From NCBI GenBank assembly GCA_963576785.1, contig OY756147.1, positions 372,001 to 436,000 of the forward strand: a DNA stretch of 64,000 nucleotides, written 5' to 3'. Below are positions 45,244-57,893 of the stretch, one piece after another. The translations under genes and the position numbers were made by a program. The notes beneath the pieces were generated by a model. That model ran no database searches and was not told where the DNA came from. It was given only the letters and a program-made list of their open reading frames with translations. Every line of letters starts with the position of its first letter. Position 1 is the first letter of the stretch. The DNA comes from Chlorophyllum brunneum (Eukaryota > Basidiomycota > Agaricomycetes > Agaricales > Agaricaceae).

Positions 45244-47458
45244 ATGCCCAAAGCGTATACGCATACATTTGACACCCCGACATTCAAAGGGAGTGTTACT
45301 CTCAACACCGGGTGCGTCTATTCTGCAGTTTGGGCACCTATAGTGCATGTTTGTCGATACGCTCTGCTATGGCAGATTGTTCATTAATGGGAAGTGGGTT
45401 GATCCCGTCGAGGGAGGTACAATCGAGTACGCTCTGTGGTCTTCATATTGGAGTCTCTCACTGATGTGATCGGGACACTATGCAGCGTCATCAACCCCAG
45501 TGAGTTCACCAAGTCCAGGTTTATTGGCAGACACTGATGTGGATGTTGAATTATAGCGACAGGAAAGGTCATCACAGGCGTTGCAGTCGGGACAGCTAAA
45601 GATATCGATATTGCTGTAGAGGCCGCTAGCAAGGTAGAAGTCTTAGCCTCCTCTCGTAAACCATCCCACCTTTTCTGATATTACGGTCCTTGATACAGGC
45701 ATTCAAAACTTCCTGGGGTCTCAAAGTACCCGGTGCGGAGCGCGGACGTTTGATGTACAAGCTGGCAGAGTTGTTGGAGAAACATAGCGACGAACTTGGA
45801 GCACTAGAAGCTCTCAACGTTGGTGCGTCATCTTCTACCAACCTCCGTCTTACCTGTATCAACGACTGGTAATTTGTGCCCTATGGAACGTAGGTAAGAC
45901 CTATGCCGTCGCGAAGGCCTTCGATATCGCAGGTGTGGTTTATACAATCAGGTATTACGCTGGGTGGGCCGATAAGATACACGGTAAAACGATTGAGACG
46001 AGAGACACTAAGATGGCGTACACGAGGCATGAACCGTATGGCGTCGTCGTATGTCTTCACCCTTCCGGTAATTGTTGCTTGGACGCTTAAAGGCACTCAA
46101 AGGGTTGCATTGTCCCGTGGAACTTCCCCTTGGTACGCGCTCGTGGTTGGATATTGTCATTTCCCTGGGATGCTCAGGATGTACCTAGCTCATGGCATCT
46201 TGGAAATTGGGTCCAGCACTTGCAACCGGAAACGCAATTATCCTGAAGCCCTCGGAGATGACACCTCTTTCCGCACTCAGACTCGCAGAACTGATTCATG
46301 AAGCGGGCTTCCCACCTGGTGTTGTCAACATCGTCAATGGCTACGGTGCGGGCACTCTTGTTCCTCTCGCATGTCAGGAACTGAATCGATCCGTCCGACA
46401 GGAAACACTGCGGGCCAGGCCATCGCTGAACATCCAAAGATTCAAAAGATCGCCTTCACGGGAAGCACGCTCACGGGACGAAGGGTGCTCAAGGCGTCCT
46501 CCGAGACGAACTTGAAGAAGGTTACTCTCGAGTTGGGAGGGAAGAGTCCGACGATTGTATTTGATGACGCGAACCTGGAGCAGACATTGAAGTGGGCTTC
46601 CGCCGGGATCTTGTGCGCAAATCTTCCCTCGTCGAACTTTTTGAACATTAACATGTGTAACAGCATAAATATGGGTCAGTCTTGTGTCGCTGCATCCCGT
46701 ATTTTCGTGCAAGAGGGGATCTATGACAAATTCCTTCAGCAATTCACCCAGCTCGCGAAAGATCTCACCGACAACACTGGATCTCCATTTGACCCGAAAA
46801 CACAACATGGACCACAGATCTCCCAGGTTCAGTTTGACCGCGTGATGGGATTCATCACTTCTGGTAGACAGGAGGGGGCGAAAGTGCATATTGGCGGAGA
46901 GAGACATGGGAGCGAAGGGTATTTCATCAAGCCGACGGTGTTCACGGGTGTGACCTCCAAGATGTCCATCATGCAGGATGAGATTTTTGGACCAGTGTGT
47001 TCGGTCGTCAAATTCAAGACTGAGGAAGGTGAGCGTAGCGATGGGTTCGCGTTCTTTGGAGTTGATTTATGACGACGGCGTGCTTGCAGAGGTGCTTGAG
47101 ACCGCGAACGACGTGGCATATGGGCTTGGAGCGAATGTGTTCACGGAGAGCGCTAGTCGTGCGATTAGGGTCGCACATGCTTTGGAAGCTGGGAGCATTT
47201 GGGTATGTGTTGGCAGTGGTATCACCGCCGCGTCACTGATGTCGGGGCTCTTTAGGTTAATTGTGCGCAGGCTACGGAGATGAACGTTCCGTTCGGTGGG
47301 TATAAGCAGTCTGGTATGGGAAGGGAACTGGGTCAATACGCTCTCGACACGTGAGTTGTTCGGTCACATTTAGGAAATCAACACTTGTCTGACTTGTCTC
47401 GTCTCGTAGTTATACGCAAGTGAAGGGCGTGCATATCAATATCGGCCAGGAGCTGTAA
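45244..47458 (+). CDS. NAD(P)+-dependent aldehyde dehydrogenase (ALDH-A)
   Basis: A class 1/2-type ALDH oxidising aldehydes to acids, probably cytosolic since no targeting peptide is visible. About 13 exons read from [16 protein letters not shown] to [12 protein letters not shown]. Diagnostic parts: [38 protein letters not shown], the NAD-binding FTGSTLTGR, the catalytic Glu region [15 protein letters not shown], the nucleophile Cys in [19 protein letters not shown]-like [13 protein letters not shown] and [14 protein letters not shown]. An intron near 46612-46670 must be removed to give GIFINMGQSC. A 14-nt microexon (45486-45499) encodes VINP. The gene looks intact. The substrate is unknown. 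It sits inside the NACHT array. Confidence 0.88.
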
Positions 47459-48407
47459 AAAATAATTTTCTTGATTGTCAGTTTCTGTATGGTGTATGAA
47501 TAGGATTAACATCAAATGGATATTGCTTTACCTCTACCTGGATGTGTATGTTGTGTATATTGTCTTGTGGGCACTGAGTGTTAGGGCTGTTAATGACTGG
47601 GAGAAACCAATCTACCTTCCATCATTCCAGATGTGGAATCTCATTCCTCAATATAGGATAAGTTGTTGAAGCACACCTAATTGGTCCCTTCATGTACAAA
47701 TACTGATTCCTTATTAATAATGTCATGATTATCTCTCTTCATCTTTATCCCTTGCTTATGTACCCTCTGGAAGTCTCTGAAACTTACAAAAGCCTATTTC
47801 TTACTTAGCTGCACTGAATGTACTGGTCCCAAGATTATTTTGCTATTGATCTGATACAAATGTTCAACCCCAAACTGCAAATCAGGTAGGCTCAGAGATG
47901 GCTTAGGAATATCACATATTGCATTGGTTGTCAGCAATCACATGTAAGCAGCCATTTGTCCAGAACAACAAGCCAGAAAGAGAGCCTACCAAAAGATGTT
48001 GGCAGGTGAGTTAAGTGGATGTTAGGATATGTCAAATATGGAAATGGATGAATTTCTAAAAGAACATGAGAGTAATGGGTTAGATCCAGATGTAACAAAT
48101 TTGCATATGTTAGCAAATACTAAGGTAGGACCATTTGCAATAATGAGCATGAATCTACTTACAGAATACCTAATCTACACATCAGAGCTCTTATATGTCC
48201 CTTGTACTTTTATGTTTCATTTTTTTGCAAAATATATAATGAAATTGGTTATAATTTATTATCTTTTCATAGACTACAATTCTGGCAAGAAAATATGTGA
48301 TATCTCTCCTATGTGCCATCTGTTTACCTCCCAGTACCAACTGTTCACTGTAAATATATTTCTGGGTTTGCAATATACATCCTCATGAATGCAGTACCAA
48401 ATATACC
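47459..48407. other. AT-rich segment after ALDH-A
   Basis: No recognisable gene. A stretch at 47555-47612 is a diverged copy of 48807-48864 (shared TCTTGTGGGC...AGTGTTA.GGCTG), so the segment appears to be part of a local duplication that has decayed toward A+T. Confidence 0.5.
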
Positions 48408-48589
48408 TATAGAAATGAACATTCTGTTTGGTGGTTATAAGCAGTCTAGTATTGGAAGGGAACTGGGTCAATATGCTCTTGACACATAAGTTGCCTGATG
48501 TCAATTAGTATCCCAAAACCTGTTTGACTTGGCTTATAGCTATACACAAGTGAAAGGTATGCATATTAACATTGGCCAGCGGCTGTGGG
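48408..48589 (+). pseudogene. Decayed copy of the ALDH 3' end
   Basis: It encodes EMNILFGGYKQSSIGRELGQ, then an intron-like gap whose 5' site is now ATAAGT (ALDH-A has GTGAGT), then YTQVKGMHINIGQRL. It retains the intron, so it arose by DNA duplication and not by retrotransposition. Differences from ALDH-A are mainly C-to-T/G-to-A. Confidence 0.8.
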
Positions 48590-49380
48590 GTTTTTCTTTT
48601 GAAAACCACAGTCATCCTTGCCTACACAGGGATCCACACTTCTATGCCACAACATCTAGCAGAAGTACTGTCACTTTATATTGAAATACATATGTAGTTA
48701 GGGATCTGGCGTTCTTCAGTCCCCTCTCAATAGATAAAAGTTCCGTGTAGCTCCCGTCCCCACTATCTCGTTCGCGGTGGCGGTTTGCATCAATCGCAGT
48801 GGTGTGCATGTGGTCTTGTGGGCGTTCAGTGTTACGGCTGCCAACAGTCGGGGAAAACCGACGCCATCAAAGGCTTGTCACCTCCCATCAACCTTCCCTC
48901 TTGGGCTGTTTAACACCTACTCTGGCTTTTGGGAGTTGCTGAGACGTTGGGTGCAGAACCCACTTGTGTCGGCTCAATGACTTTGAGGTCAACCAACTTC
49001 AGTAAGCCATGTTTTAGTTGGGCCCACACCGATCTTTTGTGTCTGACCATTCTCCATTCATCTCGGCTCCTACACGTTAGCTACCGAGACGCGTCAAGTC
49101 TGAACCTTGTATTTGTGAGTTGAGAAGCTGCGGTATTATCGAACTAAACCTGAATTCTTTCTCAGGCATGTGTATATTGAGAGGCTTCCAGGAAATGGTC
49201 CCTGAACCGCGTCTTGTCATGCATTGGGAGACGTTCGGGCATGTATTTCTTGTTGAATACTAGGATATGTATACGAAGCGCCCTTTATTCAACACTTCTA
49301 TATACCGGGATAGTGTAAGCTTAATCCCGGGTCTAGCCCGAGTTTGTTGCAGGAGTTGTGAGACACAAATGAAGATTGGT
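48590..49380. other. Intergenic upstream of ALDH-B
   Basis: No gene is recognised. It contains the better-preserved copy (48807-48864) of the repeat noted after ALDH-A. Confidence 0.45.
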
Positions 49381-49388
49381 TATATAAG
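49381..49388 (+). promoter_or_regulatory. TATA box of ALDH-B
   Basis: TATATAAG lies 50 nt upstream of the ALDH-B ATG at 49431. Confidence 0.6.
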
Positions 49389-49430
49389 GGCCCTGCGAGT
49401 GCTCCTCGTCTGTCTCATTCTCATCAGATA

Positions 49431-51812
49431 ATGGCCGCAACTTACACTCACAAATTTGATACTCAGGTTTACAAGGGTAGTGTTACTGTTAATACTGGGT
49501 ACGTGTTCTTTTTGTTCGATGCCAATTTCGACATGTTTAACATAGAATATTCAGCTTGTTCATTGATGGAAAATGGATCGATCCTATAAAGGGGGATCAT
49601 ATTGAGTGAGGGATTATACATCTTCTCCATTTTTGCCTGTCGCTGACGGTGCCAAATGATAGTGTCATTGACCCAAGTAAACCCATCACTTATTTTGATA
49701 ACATATTTATTGAAATCGATGCGCATTATAGCTACCGGGATATGTATCACCACAGTCGCAGGTGGAGGTTCTGAAGATGTCGATACAGCCGTAACGGCTG
49801 CTCGAAAGGTTACTTGTTTCGGGTACAAGTTCGATCGACTGACGAGCTTATTGTAGGCGTACAAAACAGCTTGGGGTCTCAAAGTCCCTGGATCAGAAAG
49901 GGGAAAGCTCATCGCCAAGCTCGCCGACTTGTTTGAAAAGTATCAAGATGAGTTGAGTGCTCTCGAAGCTCTCAACGTCGGTACGCACGCATCAATGTTT
50001 TGCTTACATCTTTGGATTCATGACTAATGTATGCTTAGGAAAACATTTCCACAATGCAAGAATGTTCGACCTTGGCATTGCGATTAGAGCTCTCAGGTAC
50101 TACGCTGGCTGGTCGGATAAAATCCACGGAAAAACTATCGAGGTGGGTTATCACCACAACGAGGATTTGCTACATGTTGCTTGAGGGTTCATAGGTTGAT
50201 GAAAACAAGTTCGCGTATACAAGACACGAACCCTGGGGTGTTGTTGTATGTTATACTTTAACTGTTTCCACAGAGCTACTCTAACCCGAATTATCAAGGG
50301 AGCTATCGTTCCGTGGAACTTCCCGCTCGTGCGTTCTTGCTTGCATGCAATTGCTCTAATCTTTTACTCTGCGAATAGATGATGGCCATCGGGAAATTGG
50401 CACCTGCCTTGGCCACTGGAAATACCATCGTTCTTAAGGTATTGATTTTATCGGCTGAGAAGTCGCGATCCTGGATTCACAAGACATATGTAGCCATCCG
50501 AGGTCACACCGCTCACTACCCTCTTTATCGGGAATTTGATCAACGAAGCTGGGTTCCCCCCTGGTGTCGTAAACATTGTCAATGGTTACGGTACGTCTCA
50601 AATAGCTTCCGTTCGGGAATGAAACATGGGCTGATTTCTGCCCGACCTAGGTGATTCTGTTGGTTCCGCGATTTCATCCCACCCTTCCATCGACAAAGTC
50701 ACCTTTACGGGTAGTACCTTTGTCGGGAGGAAGGTTCTGAAATCGGCAGCTGACTCGAACTTGAAGGCAGTGACTCTGGAGCTTGGTGGAAAGAGTCCGA
50801 CCGTCGTATTTGATGACGTAGACTTGGATCAAGCTGTCAAATGGGCCGCCTGTGGTATCTTGTGAGTACATTAGTTGGTGTTCATCGACTTATAATGATG
50901 AATTTTATCGCAGCCCGAATATGGGTTTGTTCTGTTGAACATTGAAGCGAAAATTCAATTGATGTCATTCTTTAGGCCAGGCTTGTATCGCCGGCTCGCG
51001 TATTTACGTCCAGGAGGGTATCTACGATGAGTTCTTAAAGGGCTTCACTTCAGTCGCAGAAGGCCTCACTAAGGCCACCGGAGGCCCTTTCGATGAAGGC
51101 GTGCAGCACGGTCCCCAGGTGTCCAAGACCCAATATGACGTTAGCACCAATGCGTTCTCTTTGTACCACTCCCTTTGACGATCTTCAACCAGCGAGTGAT
51201 GGGATATATCTCATCCGGAAAACAACAAGGTGCTAAAGTCCACATCGGCGGAGAGTCCTTCGGCGGCCAAGGCTACTTTATCAAGCCCACAATCTTTGTT
51301 GATACGGAACCGACTATGCAAATCATGCGAGAGGAGATTTTTGGTCCTGTGTGTGCTATCGTCAAGTTCAAATCCGAAGAAGGTGAATAGCCTTTGGTCG
51401 CATGTATTTCATACTCCCTTGACCTCGTGATCTTTTCAGAGGTGACCGAATGGGCAAACGATACGACATATGGCCTCGCGGCGAACATCCTGACTCAGAA
51501 CTCAAGTCGTGCGATTCGTATGGCGAATGCCTTGGAAGCGGGCATTATATCTGTGGGTTTGAAATCCCCCGTCGGGACGAAGTGGATGAACTATACCACG
51601 ATTTATTTAATAGGTTAATTGTGCGCAGTCTGCCGACGTTGGTGTGCCATTTGGGGGATATAAGCAGTCAGGTATTGGAAGGGAGATGGGGCAAGAAGCT
51701 CTGGATACGTGAGCCATAAATCGTTTGAACTTGGGAACGGAACTGACGGGTGTCTTTTCCTAGATTCACGCAGGTGAAGGGTGTTCATGTTAATATCGGT
51801 CAGGTCTTGTGA
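49431..51812 (+). CDS. NAD(P)+-dependent aldehyde dehydrogenase (ALDH-B)
   Basis: Paralogue of ALDH-A with the same intron positions plus extra ones (about 16 introns). It starts [16 protein letters not shown] and ends [12 protein letters not shown]. Diagnostic segments: [51 protein letters not shown], the catalytic Cys in [31 protein letters not shown] and [14 protein letters not shown]. Two microexons are needed: 14 nt at 49663-49676 (encoding VIDP, shared with ALDH-A) and 11 nt at 50914-50924 (CCCGAATATGG, giving FPNMG). All junctions have GT-AG. It looks intact. The substrate is unknown. Confidence 0.86.
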
Positions 51813-52357
51813 GGTGAAGATTGAGTTTGTAGACTGTGCATCATGTCACATACTGAACCACTCGCATATCTATCTTGAGCTACCTATCGCCTCATTCTCG
51901 CAGACCCTTGATCAGCCAATTCGCAATTCGGGACCCACGGCCTGCCTCATACCAGGTCTCTAGGTCGTTGCGCGGAATTCCACTTGTGCGAATGTCTCCT
52001 CCTGGCCATACTTACCTCTCACCTCTTTCAGTATAAACATGGGACTCAGCCATCCACCTACTGAGCTATCCCACTCTGAGGTATCTGGGAGTCAAGAGTG
52101 GTCCTATGAGTATAGTGAAAGGACGCTGTTGGCGGACGGCATTACTCAGGGGGAAGCGGGCATACGCGACACTGCACATGAGATGGTATTCGAAGTCGAG
52201 AAGCTGTTGATGATGTAAGCAGGATGCTGTGCCCGGATGCTTCACATATTCAGCAGTCCCTTCCTTACCCTCGACTACGAGACTCTCTCCCCTTCATATC
52301 ACTTTTCTCGCCTCCCAGAGCCTTTGCATTCTACCAGCCCACACAACTCATATTCCC
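51813..52357. other. Intergenic upstream of NACHT paralogue 4
   Basis: No separate gene is recognised. An open frame continues upstream of the chosen ATG but starts only from a non-ATG codon at 52229. Confidence 0.45.
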
Positions 52358-54840
52358 ATGGCTCACCGGCACCCCATTGACCAACGCCGTGCTCACACTC
52401 GAGATTCCTCGATGCACGGACATCCTTACAGTAATTCAAGCGTACATCGTATAGCCAGATCACCACCTCACACCGCAGCAGGTGGTGCGCTCTCAATATA
52501 TCCAAGCCAGGCTTTGGCCCAGGAACAGTCGATCGCGAGTGCTTCGTCGGAACCCCGCTTTCGCTCCCAGCATCACCGCAGAAGGAACCGTTTCTTCGAT
52601 GGTGCTCACGATTTCGTCATCAACAAAGCCGTCATGAACGATAATAACAACTCTAATAATTGTGAGATATCACACTCTCTCGGTCCCTCTCTCTGTTGTT
52701 CCTACGTACTGACCATAATTTTAGTTATGTCAAGGCTTCTGAAGGAGACAATACCTGGAGCAGCGTTCGACTCCTCTGATCGTGACCCTCCTCCTCGGTG
52801 TCACCCTGGAACCCGACTGGCCATAGTTGGGCGCGCCCAATGGTTCATCTCCAATCGTGACGGTAACAAGAAGATGCGTTGGATATTTGGCCCAGCCGGT
52901 GTCGGAAAGTCGGCAGTCATGCAGACCATCGCCGAGACTAAGTTCGCCGCTACCATCATTCTGGGCGCCTCAATCTTCTTCTCTACCAAGGGACGTAACG
53001 ATGGATCGAAAGCTATCACAACGCTTGCCTATCAGCTCGCGGTCCATTATGCCGCTTATCGTCAATTCGTCCAAAACGAAATAACGAATGATCCATCACT
53101 GCTACATAAGTCTCTATCTGCGCAGTTTAGTAAGTTTTTTGTTGAGCCGTTTTGTTCAGCGTCTGCCGAATCGCCGCCGCCGCCGTTTTTTTGTCCTCAT
53201 CGATGGTCTGGATGAATGCGAAAGCCGGGACACTCAACGTGAGCTCCTCGGCCTCATCTCGGATTTCTGCATCAAATATCCTGCCTCGCCCCTCGTGTGG
53301 GTCATCGCCAGTCGTCCTGAACCCCACATCGTTTCGTTCTTTAGTCGTGCTGAAGTTATCCCTATATACGACGAGGAAGAGATCGAAGTTGACTCAAACC
53401 AAGCTCGCGAAGATGTCGAACGCTTCCTCCGCCATGAGCTGAAGGAAATTCAAAAGAAATACCCCGCGCTTGTGGATCTCCAGCAGTGGCCCACGGAATG
53501 CGATTTCCTCAAACTTGCTGATTCTTCAGACGGACTGTTTGCCTACGCCTCTACAGCGCTCAAGTATATTGATGATCCGGCCTACGGCAATCCGACATCT
53601 CAACTTGAGGATGTGTTGAAAGTTAGTGATGGTAATTCAATACACCTTGAGAATGGGAAATCTCATCCGTTGGCCCGGCTTGGTTCATTGTACGCCAAAA
53701 TTGTCTCCAGGGTTCCCGCTGGTGTTATGGAGGACACCCGGAAGCTACTGCTCATCTCGATGGATATCATTTGGAATCTGCAGTCAGTGTGCAATTGGTT
53801 GGGGATGACGAAAGATGCCGCCTACGGCGCCACGCACCATCTCCGCTCGGTCCTCAACGTTCCAAAGCCGGAGGATGCTTTGTCCGAAGAGCTCCGGTGT
53901 TTCCATAAATCATTCACCGACTACCCGAGAGACTTCCAGCGGTCGAAATTCTGTCCAGATGCCCATGATGCGGCAGAACACCTCCATGCTTTGTGTGCAC
54001 GCAGGGTCCTCGAACAGGCACCAAACGGTATAATCAATTTCATTATCCCCGACCTATGTTCTGAAGAGTATGCAGGTATTTGTAGTCTCGAAAACATTTC
54101 GGTCTCATGGCCAAGTCAAGGGCAGGGTAGATCAGATCCAGGAGGTGACGATATGAGGTTGGCGGTCTATCAACATGCAGTCTATCACGTTCATTTCGGG
54201 CTCGACCGCGAGGAATCAGTATTTCACGAACCATTCTTTGTTCGTGCATTTACTGCATTTGAAGAGGGATCGACTTTCCAAGTTTGGGAAGACATGGAGT
54301 GGTTCCGTGGTACTCTATTCGTAAGTCTCTTTTGACCTCGCTCTCTTTAATTTATTGAGACAGTGCCTCAGGGTGAACCTCAGCGTAGCCTGTTGATGGA
54401 ACACGACGTAGTTAAGCAGATACCGATTGGGACGCTCGATTCTCGCAATATAGAAGAAGGAAGGTGGTTTGACTATCAATTCAAGTGTCCTACGGACGCC
54501 ACAGTTTTAAGACCCGATCCATCGGACCCGCCTTGTTTAGTGAGTCTGGCTTTGGGTCTGTCTCTCGTTCACTGAATGCCCCTTTGCTACATAGCATTCC
54601 TTTTGTAGCACTTATGAGAGGGACGACGGTTGGTATGCGCGATGCCAATTTTACCTGGACGACAAGTGCGACTGCCCGGAGCGTTTCCTCCGCCATTTTG
54701 AGAGTGGGAAACTCCGGTCTCCGGATGATCTCGTCACGGTTTTCATCCCTATAAGCTTCATCGGTTTGGTACAATATTGTTTCATTGATCCGGAGGATGG
54801 TATCTCGGAGTGGACATACACTTTCCCTTATTGCTTTTGA
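52358..54840 (+). pseudogene. NACHT NTPase, paralogue 4 (one single-base frameshift)
   Basis: It starts MAHRHPIDQ and has a shorter head than paralogue 1, then FFDGAHDFVINKAVMND, intron 52662-52724, SSDRDPPPRCHPGTR, Walker A GPAGVGKSAVMQTIAE and Walker B VLIDGLDECES. One extra T in the run at 53150-53153 (VEPF codons) shifts the frame. With TTT in place of TTTT the frame would be open through to the TGA at 54840. Later introns follow the family plan (about 54028, 54319 and 54540). The head intron's 5' site reads GC in place of GT (TCGATC-GCGAGTGC, about 52536), a possible GC-AG intron. The lesion is in a homopolymer, so an assembly error is possible and the gene may be functional. Confidence 0.75.
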
Positions 54841-55336
54841 TCAGGTCGCGCATAGTATTATACCAATTGTCACTATGTAGGTAATGCACGGCACAGTTAA
54901 CACTGAGCTCTCACATTTACCAAGTGGATGGAGAGTGTTTGCGCTAGTGGGTACGGGACCTGAGTTGTCACAGTCCTATAGCATTCGGCATCGGGAGAGA
55001 GTCAGATATCCCAGGGAAGAAGCGAAGGTATATTAATTGTCCAAGGAAAGGTTTGAACGTTGAAGGGTATAAACGGGCTGGGGTGTGGATGGTCAACGCG
55101 GGGGAACTAGGTACAACACTGAATGATCGTACAATCGACACGGCTGACTTTTACCATAACATAGTTAAAGGCTCTCCTATATGAAGAGATACCTCCGGAC
55201 AAGGAACTCTCTCTTCTCCCCTTTATCATGATCTCGTTGCTCTCATGCATACGTATACTCTTGCCGCTTATTCTTACTACTCCTTTACCTCCAGGAGTCC
55301 TTTGCCTGTGATCTGCCCATTAGCGAGCGACGGTCT
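54841..55336. other. Intergenic between NACHT paralogues 4 and 5
   Basis: No gene is recognised. The head exon expected for paralogue 5 could not be identified here. Confidence 0.45.
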
Positions 55337-57696
55337 CCTCTGTGTCCCAGAATGTCCATGAAGTGGAGGTTTCTTAAATGGTGCACATGATTTCGTCATC
55401 GAGAAGGCCGCCATGAATGATAATAGAAACTCTGATAATTGTGAGATGTTGCACAGTCTCTCAGTTGCTCCTGTACACCGAACATGATGCATTCCGTGCT
55501 AGTCATGGCGAAGCTCCTGAAGGAGACAATACCTGGAGCGGCATTCGACTCCTCTGTTCGCAATCCTCCACTTCGGTGTCATCCTGCAACCCGGCTGACC
55601 ATAATCAACCGGACACAATACTTGATCGCCAACTGTGGTGGTGAGAAGAAAATCCTCTGGATCCTGAGCCCAGCTGGAGTCGGGAAGTCAGCAATGATGC
55701 AGACTATTGCTGAAACCCCTTTCGCCGCTGCCAATGTCGCCCTAGGCGCGTCTATCTTCTTCTCTATCAAAGGACGGAGCGATGGATCGAAGGCAATCAC
55801 AACACTTGCCTATCAGCTCGTGGTCAATCACACGTCTTACCGTCAGTTCATCCCAACTGAGATGAGAAATGATCCATCATGGTTGTACAAATCGATGAAT
55901 GTATAATTCAGCAAGTTCATCGTCGAGACTTTTACCCAGAAATTAACGAACTCTCACAATAGCCGTTTATTGATGCTGATTGATGGCCTGGATGAATGCG
56001 AGAGTCATCGTGCCCAATGCGGGCTCCTTGGCCTTATTTCGGATTTCTGTATCAGATATCCCACCTCGCCTCTCGTATGGGTCATTGCCAGTCGCCCAGA
56101 GCCACACATCACGTCGTTCTTCTCTCGTGCTGATATCATCCCAACATACAAGAGAGAGGAAGTCTTGGTTGACTCAAACAATGCTTGCGAAGACGTCGAG
56201 CGTTTCCTCCGCAGTGGGCTAAAGAGGATCCAAATTAAATCATGGGCACTCGCAGACGTCCCACGATGGCCGACGGAACATGATTTTCTGAAGTTGGTCT
56301 ACGCTTCGAAAGGGCTATTTACCTACGCTGCGACGGTGATCAAGTATATCGACGATCCGGCCTATGCCAATCCGACCTCCCAGCTTGGTGATGTGTTGGA
56401 GGTCATCGGTTCCAACAGGATACGCCTCGAGGAGGGGAAGTCTCATCCAATGACCCTGCTAGATGCCCTATACGCTCGAATTTTGTCCAGAGTTCCCACT
56501 AGTGTTATGTAGGATACACGAAAGTTATTGCTCATGATGATGGATAATGGCGAGGACCTGAAATTCGCGGGTAATTGGTTGGCGGTGACAAAAGATGTTG
56601 CTTCCAGTGCCACCTATCATCTCCGCTCGGTCCTTGACGTTCCGAAGGCTGACGAGGCTATGTTTAGCGGGCTTCAATGTTTCCATAAATCATTCATCGA
56701 TTACCTTGGGGATTTTGAACGATCATAATTCTGTTCAGATATCGATATTGCAACCTCGCAACTCCATTCTTTGTGCACAAGAAGAATCCTCGAAGAGGCA
56801 CCGAATGGTACAATTAATTTTTCCTACGTCTAGAAGCATCATTTAAAGACATGCATACAATTACTCTGAAATATGGTCTTAGCACTACTGCGAATATATC
56901 CCTCTCATGGCTACATCAAGAACAGGTTACTGGCAGTATCACCGGATCAGACGATGATGATACTAGGTTCCAGATCTATTGCTTCGCAGCCTATCGGGCT
57001 CACTGAAAACATATTAGCATTTTCAAAGCTCATTCTTCATTCGTGCGTTAACTGCATTTGACGACTCGACTCTTGAAGAGCTGGATGGCATCGAAGATTC
57101 GCGTCAGCTTCTCCTCGTAAGTCTATTTGGGCTTTATTCTCTGCTTACTTCATTGACACCATATATGTTAGGACGAGTCTTGGCGTACCAAGTTCTTAGA
57201 ACATGGGGTACTTAAGCAGATACCACCCGGAATGCTCGATTCTCGTAATATCGATACCAAGAGGAAGTTGGTTTATTGTGAATTCAAATGTCCCGCTGCG
57301 ACCATGACCGAAATACAGGATCCTTTGCACCGCGCTTGCTACGCGAGTATGGACTCTTCCACATCCATCCCCCCCCCCTCTCTCTCTCTCTCTCGCTTTC
57401 TCTCATTGACTATGCCGGGATAGAATTTCCAGTGGGGAAATCCCAAAGATATTCAGAACAGTGATTGGACAAATCAATTTTTCCTGTCAGAATTAGAAGA
57501 CCAATGTGGCTTCCGTGAACGATTTTTTCATCATTTCAACAAGGGCAAGATTCAATCTCCGGATGATGTTGTCACGGTTTTCATCCCATCAACACTTCAT
57601 GGGTTTGTGGAATATCACTTTGTTGACCAGGAGGATGGTAGAGTCGAGTGAACATATACCTTTTCGTACCGCTTCCCATCGCGTACAGGGATGTAA
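55337..57696 (+). pseudogene. NACHT NTPase, paralogue 5 (several stops)
   Basis: The recognisable part starts at GGFLNGAHDFVIEKAAMND, then intron 55441-55502, SSVRNPPLRCHPATR, Walker A SPAGVGKSAMMQTIAE and Walker B LMLIDGLDECES (about 55970). Stops occur at 55903 (MNV-stop, Gln in paralogue 1), 56513 (VM-stop-DTRK, Glu in paralogue 4), about 56728 (ERS-stop) and about 57649 (Trp to stop). The C-terminal domain (PDDVVTVFIPSTLHGFVEYH) and the final SRTGM are still readable. The Pro-rich head exon is missing. Confidence 0.85.
57368..57412. repeat. CT microsatellite in an intron of paralogue 5
   Basis: A C run followed by (CT)n and TCTC-rich sequence lies in the intron matching the fifth intron of the family, near the polypyrimidine region of the 3' splice site. 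Confidence 0.7.
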
Positions 57697-57893
57697 TAGT
57701 ATATAATTTGTTGGTCGGTAATTTGTTGGTCGTCACTATGGGAAATGTGGGGGTCAATGTAGACCTCATTAACTGAATTCAAGGACTCGAAAGTACGATG
57801 ACGTTGGTGAGCAAATTCATTTATGCTATCAGCGTTAAGACATCCTACACTGCTTATATATTAAGTACTTCTTCCCTTCCCTCTCCACCAATA

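Noticed and set aside
48029..48388. 119-aa + strand ORF in the AT-rich segment
   Set aside because: No family motif, AT-rich composition and position within a decayed duplication; likely chance.
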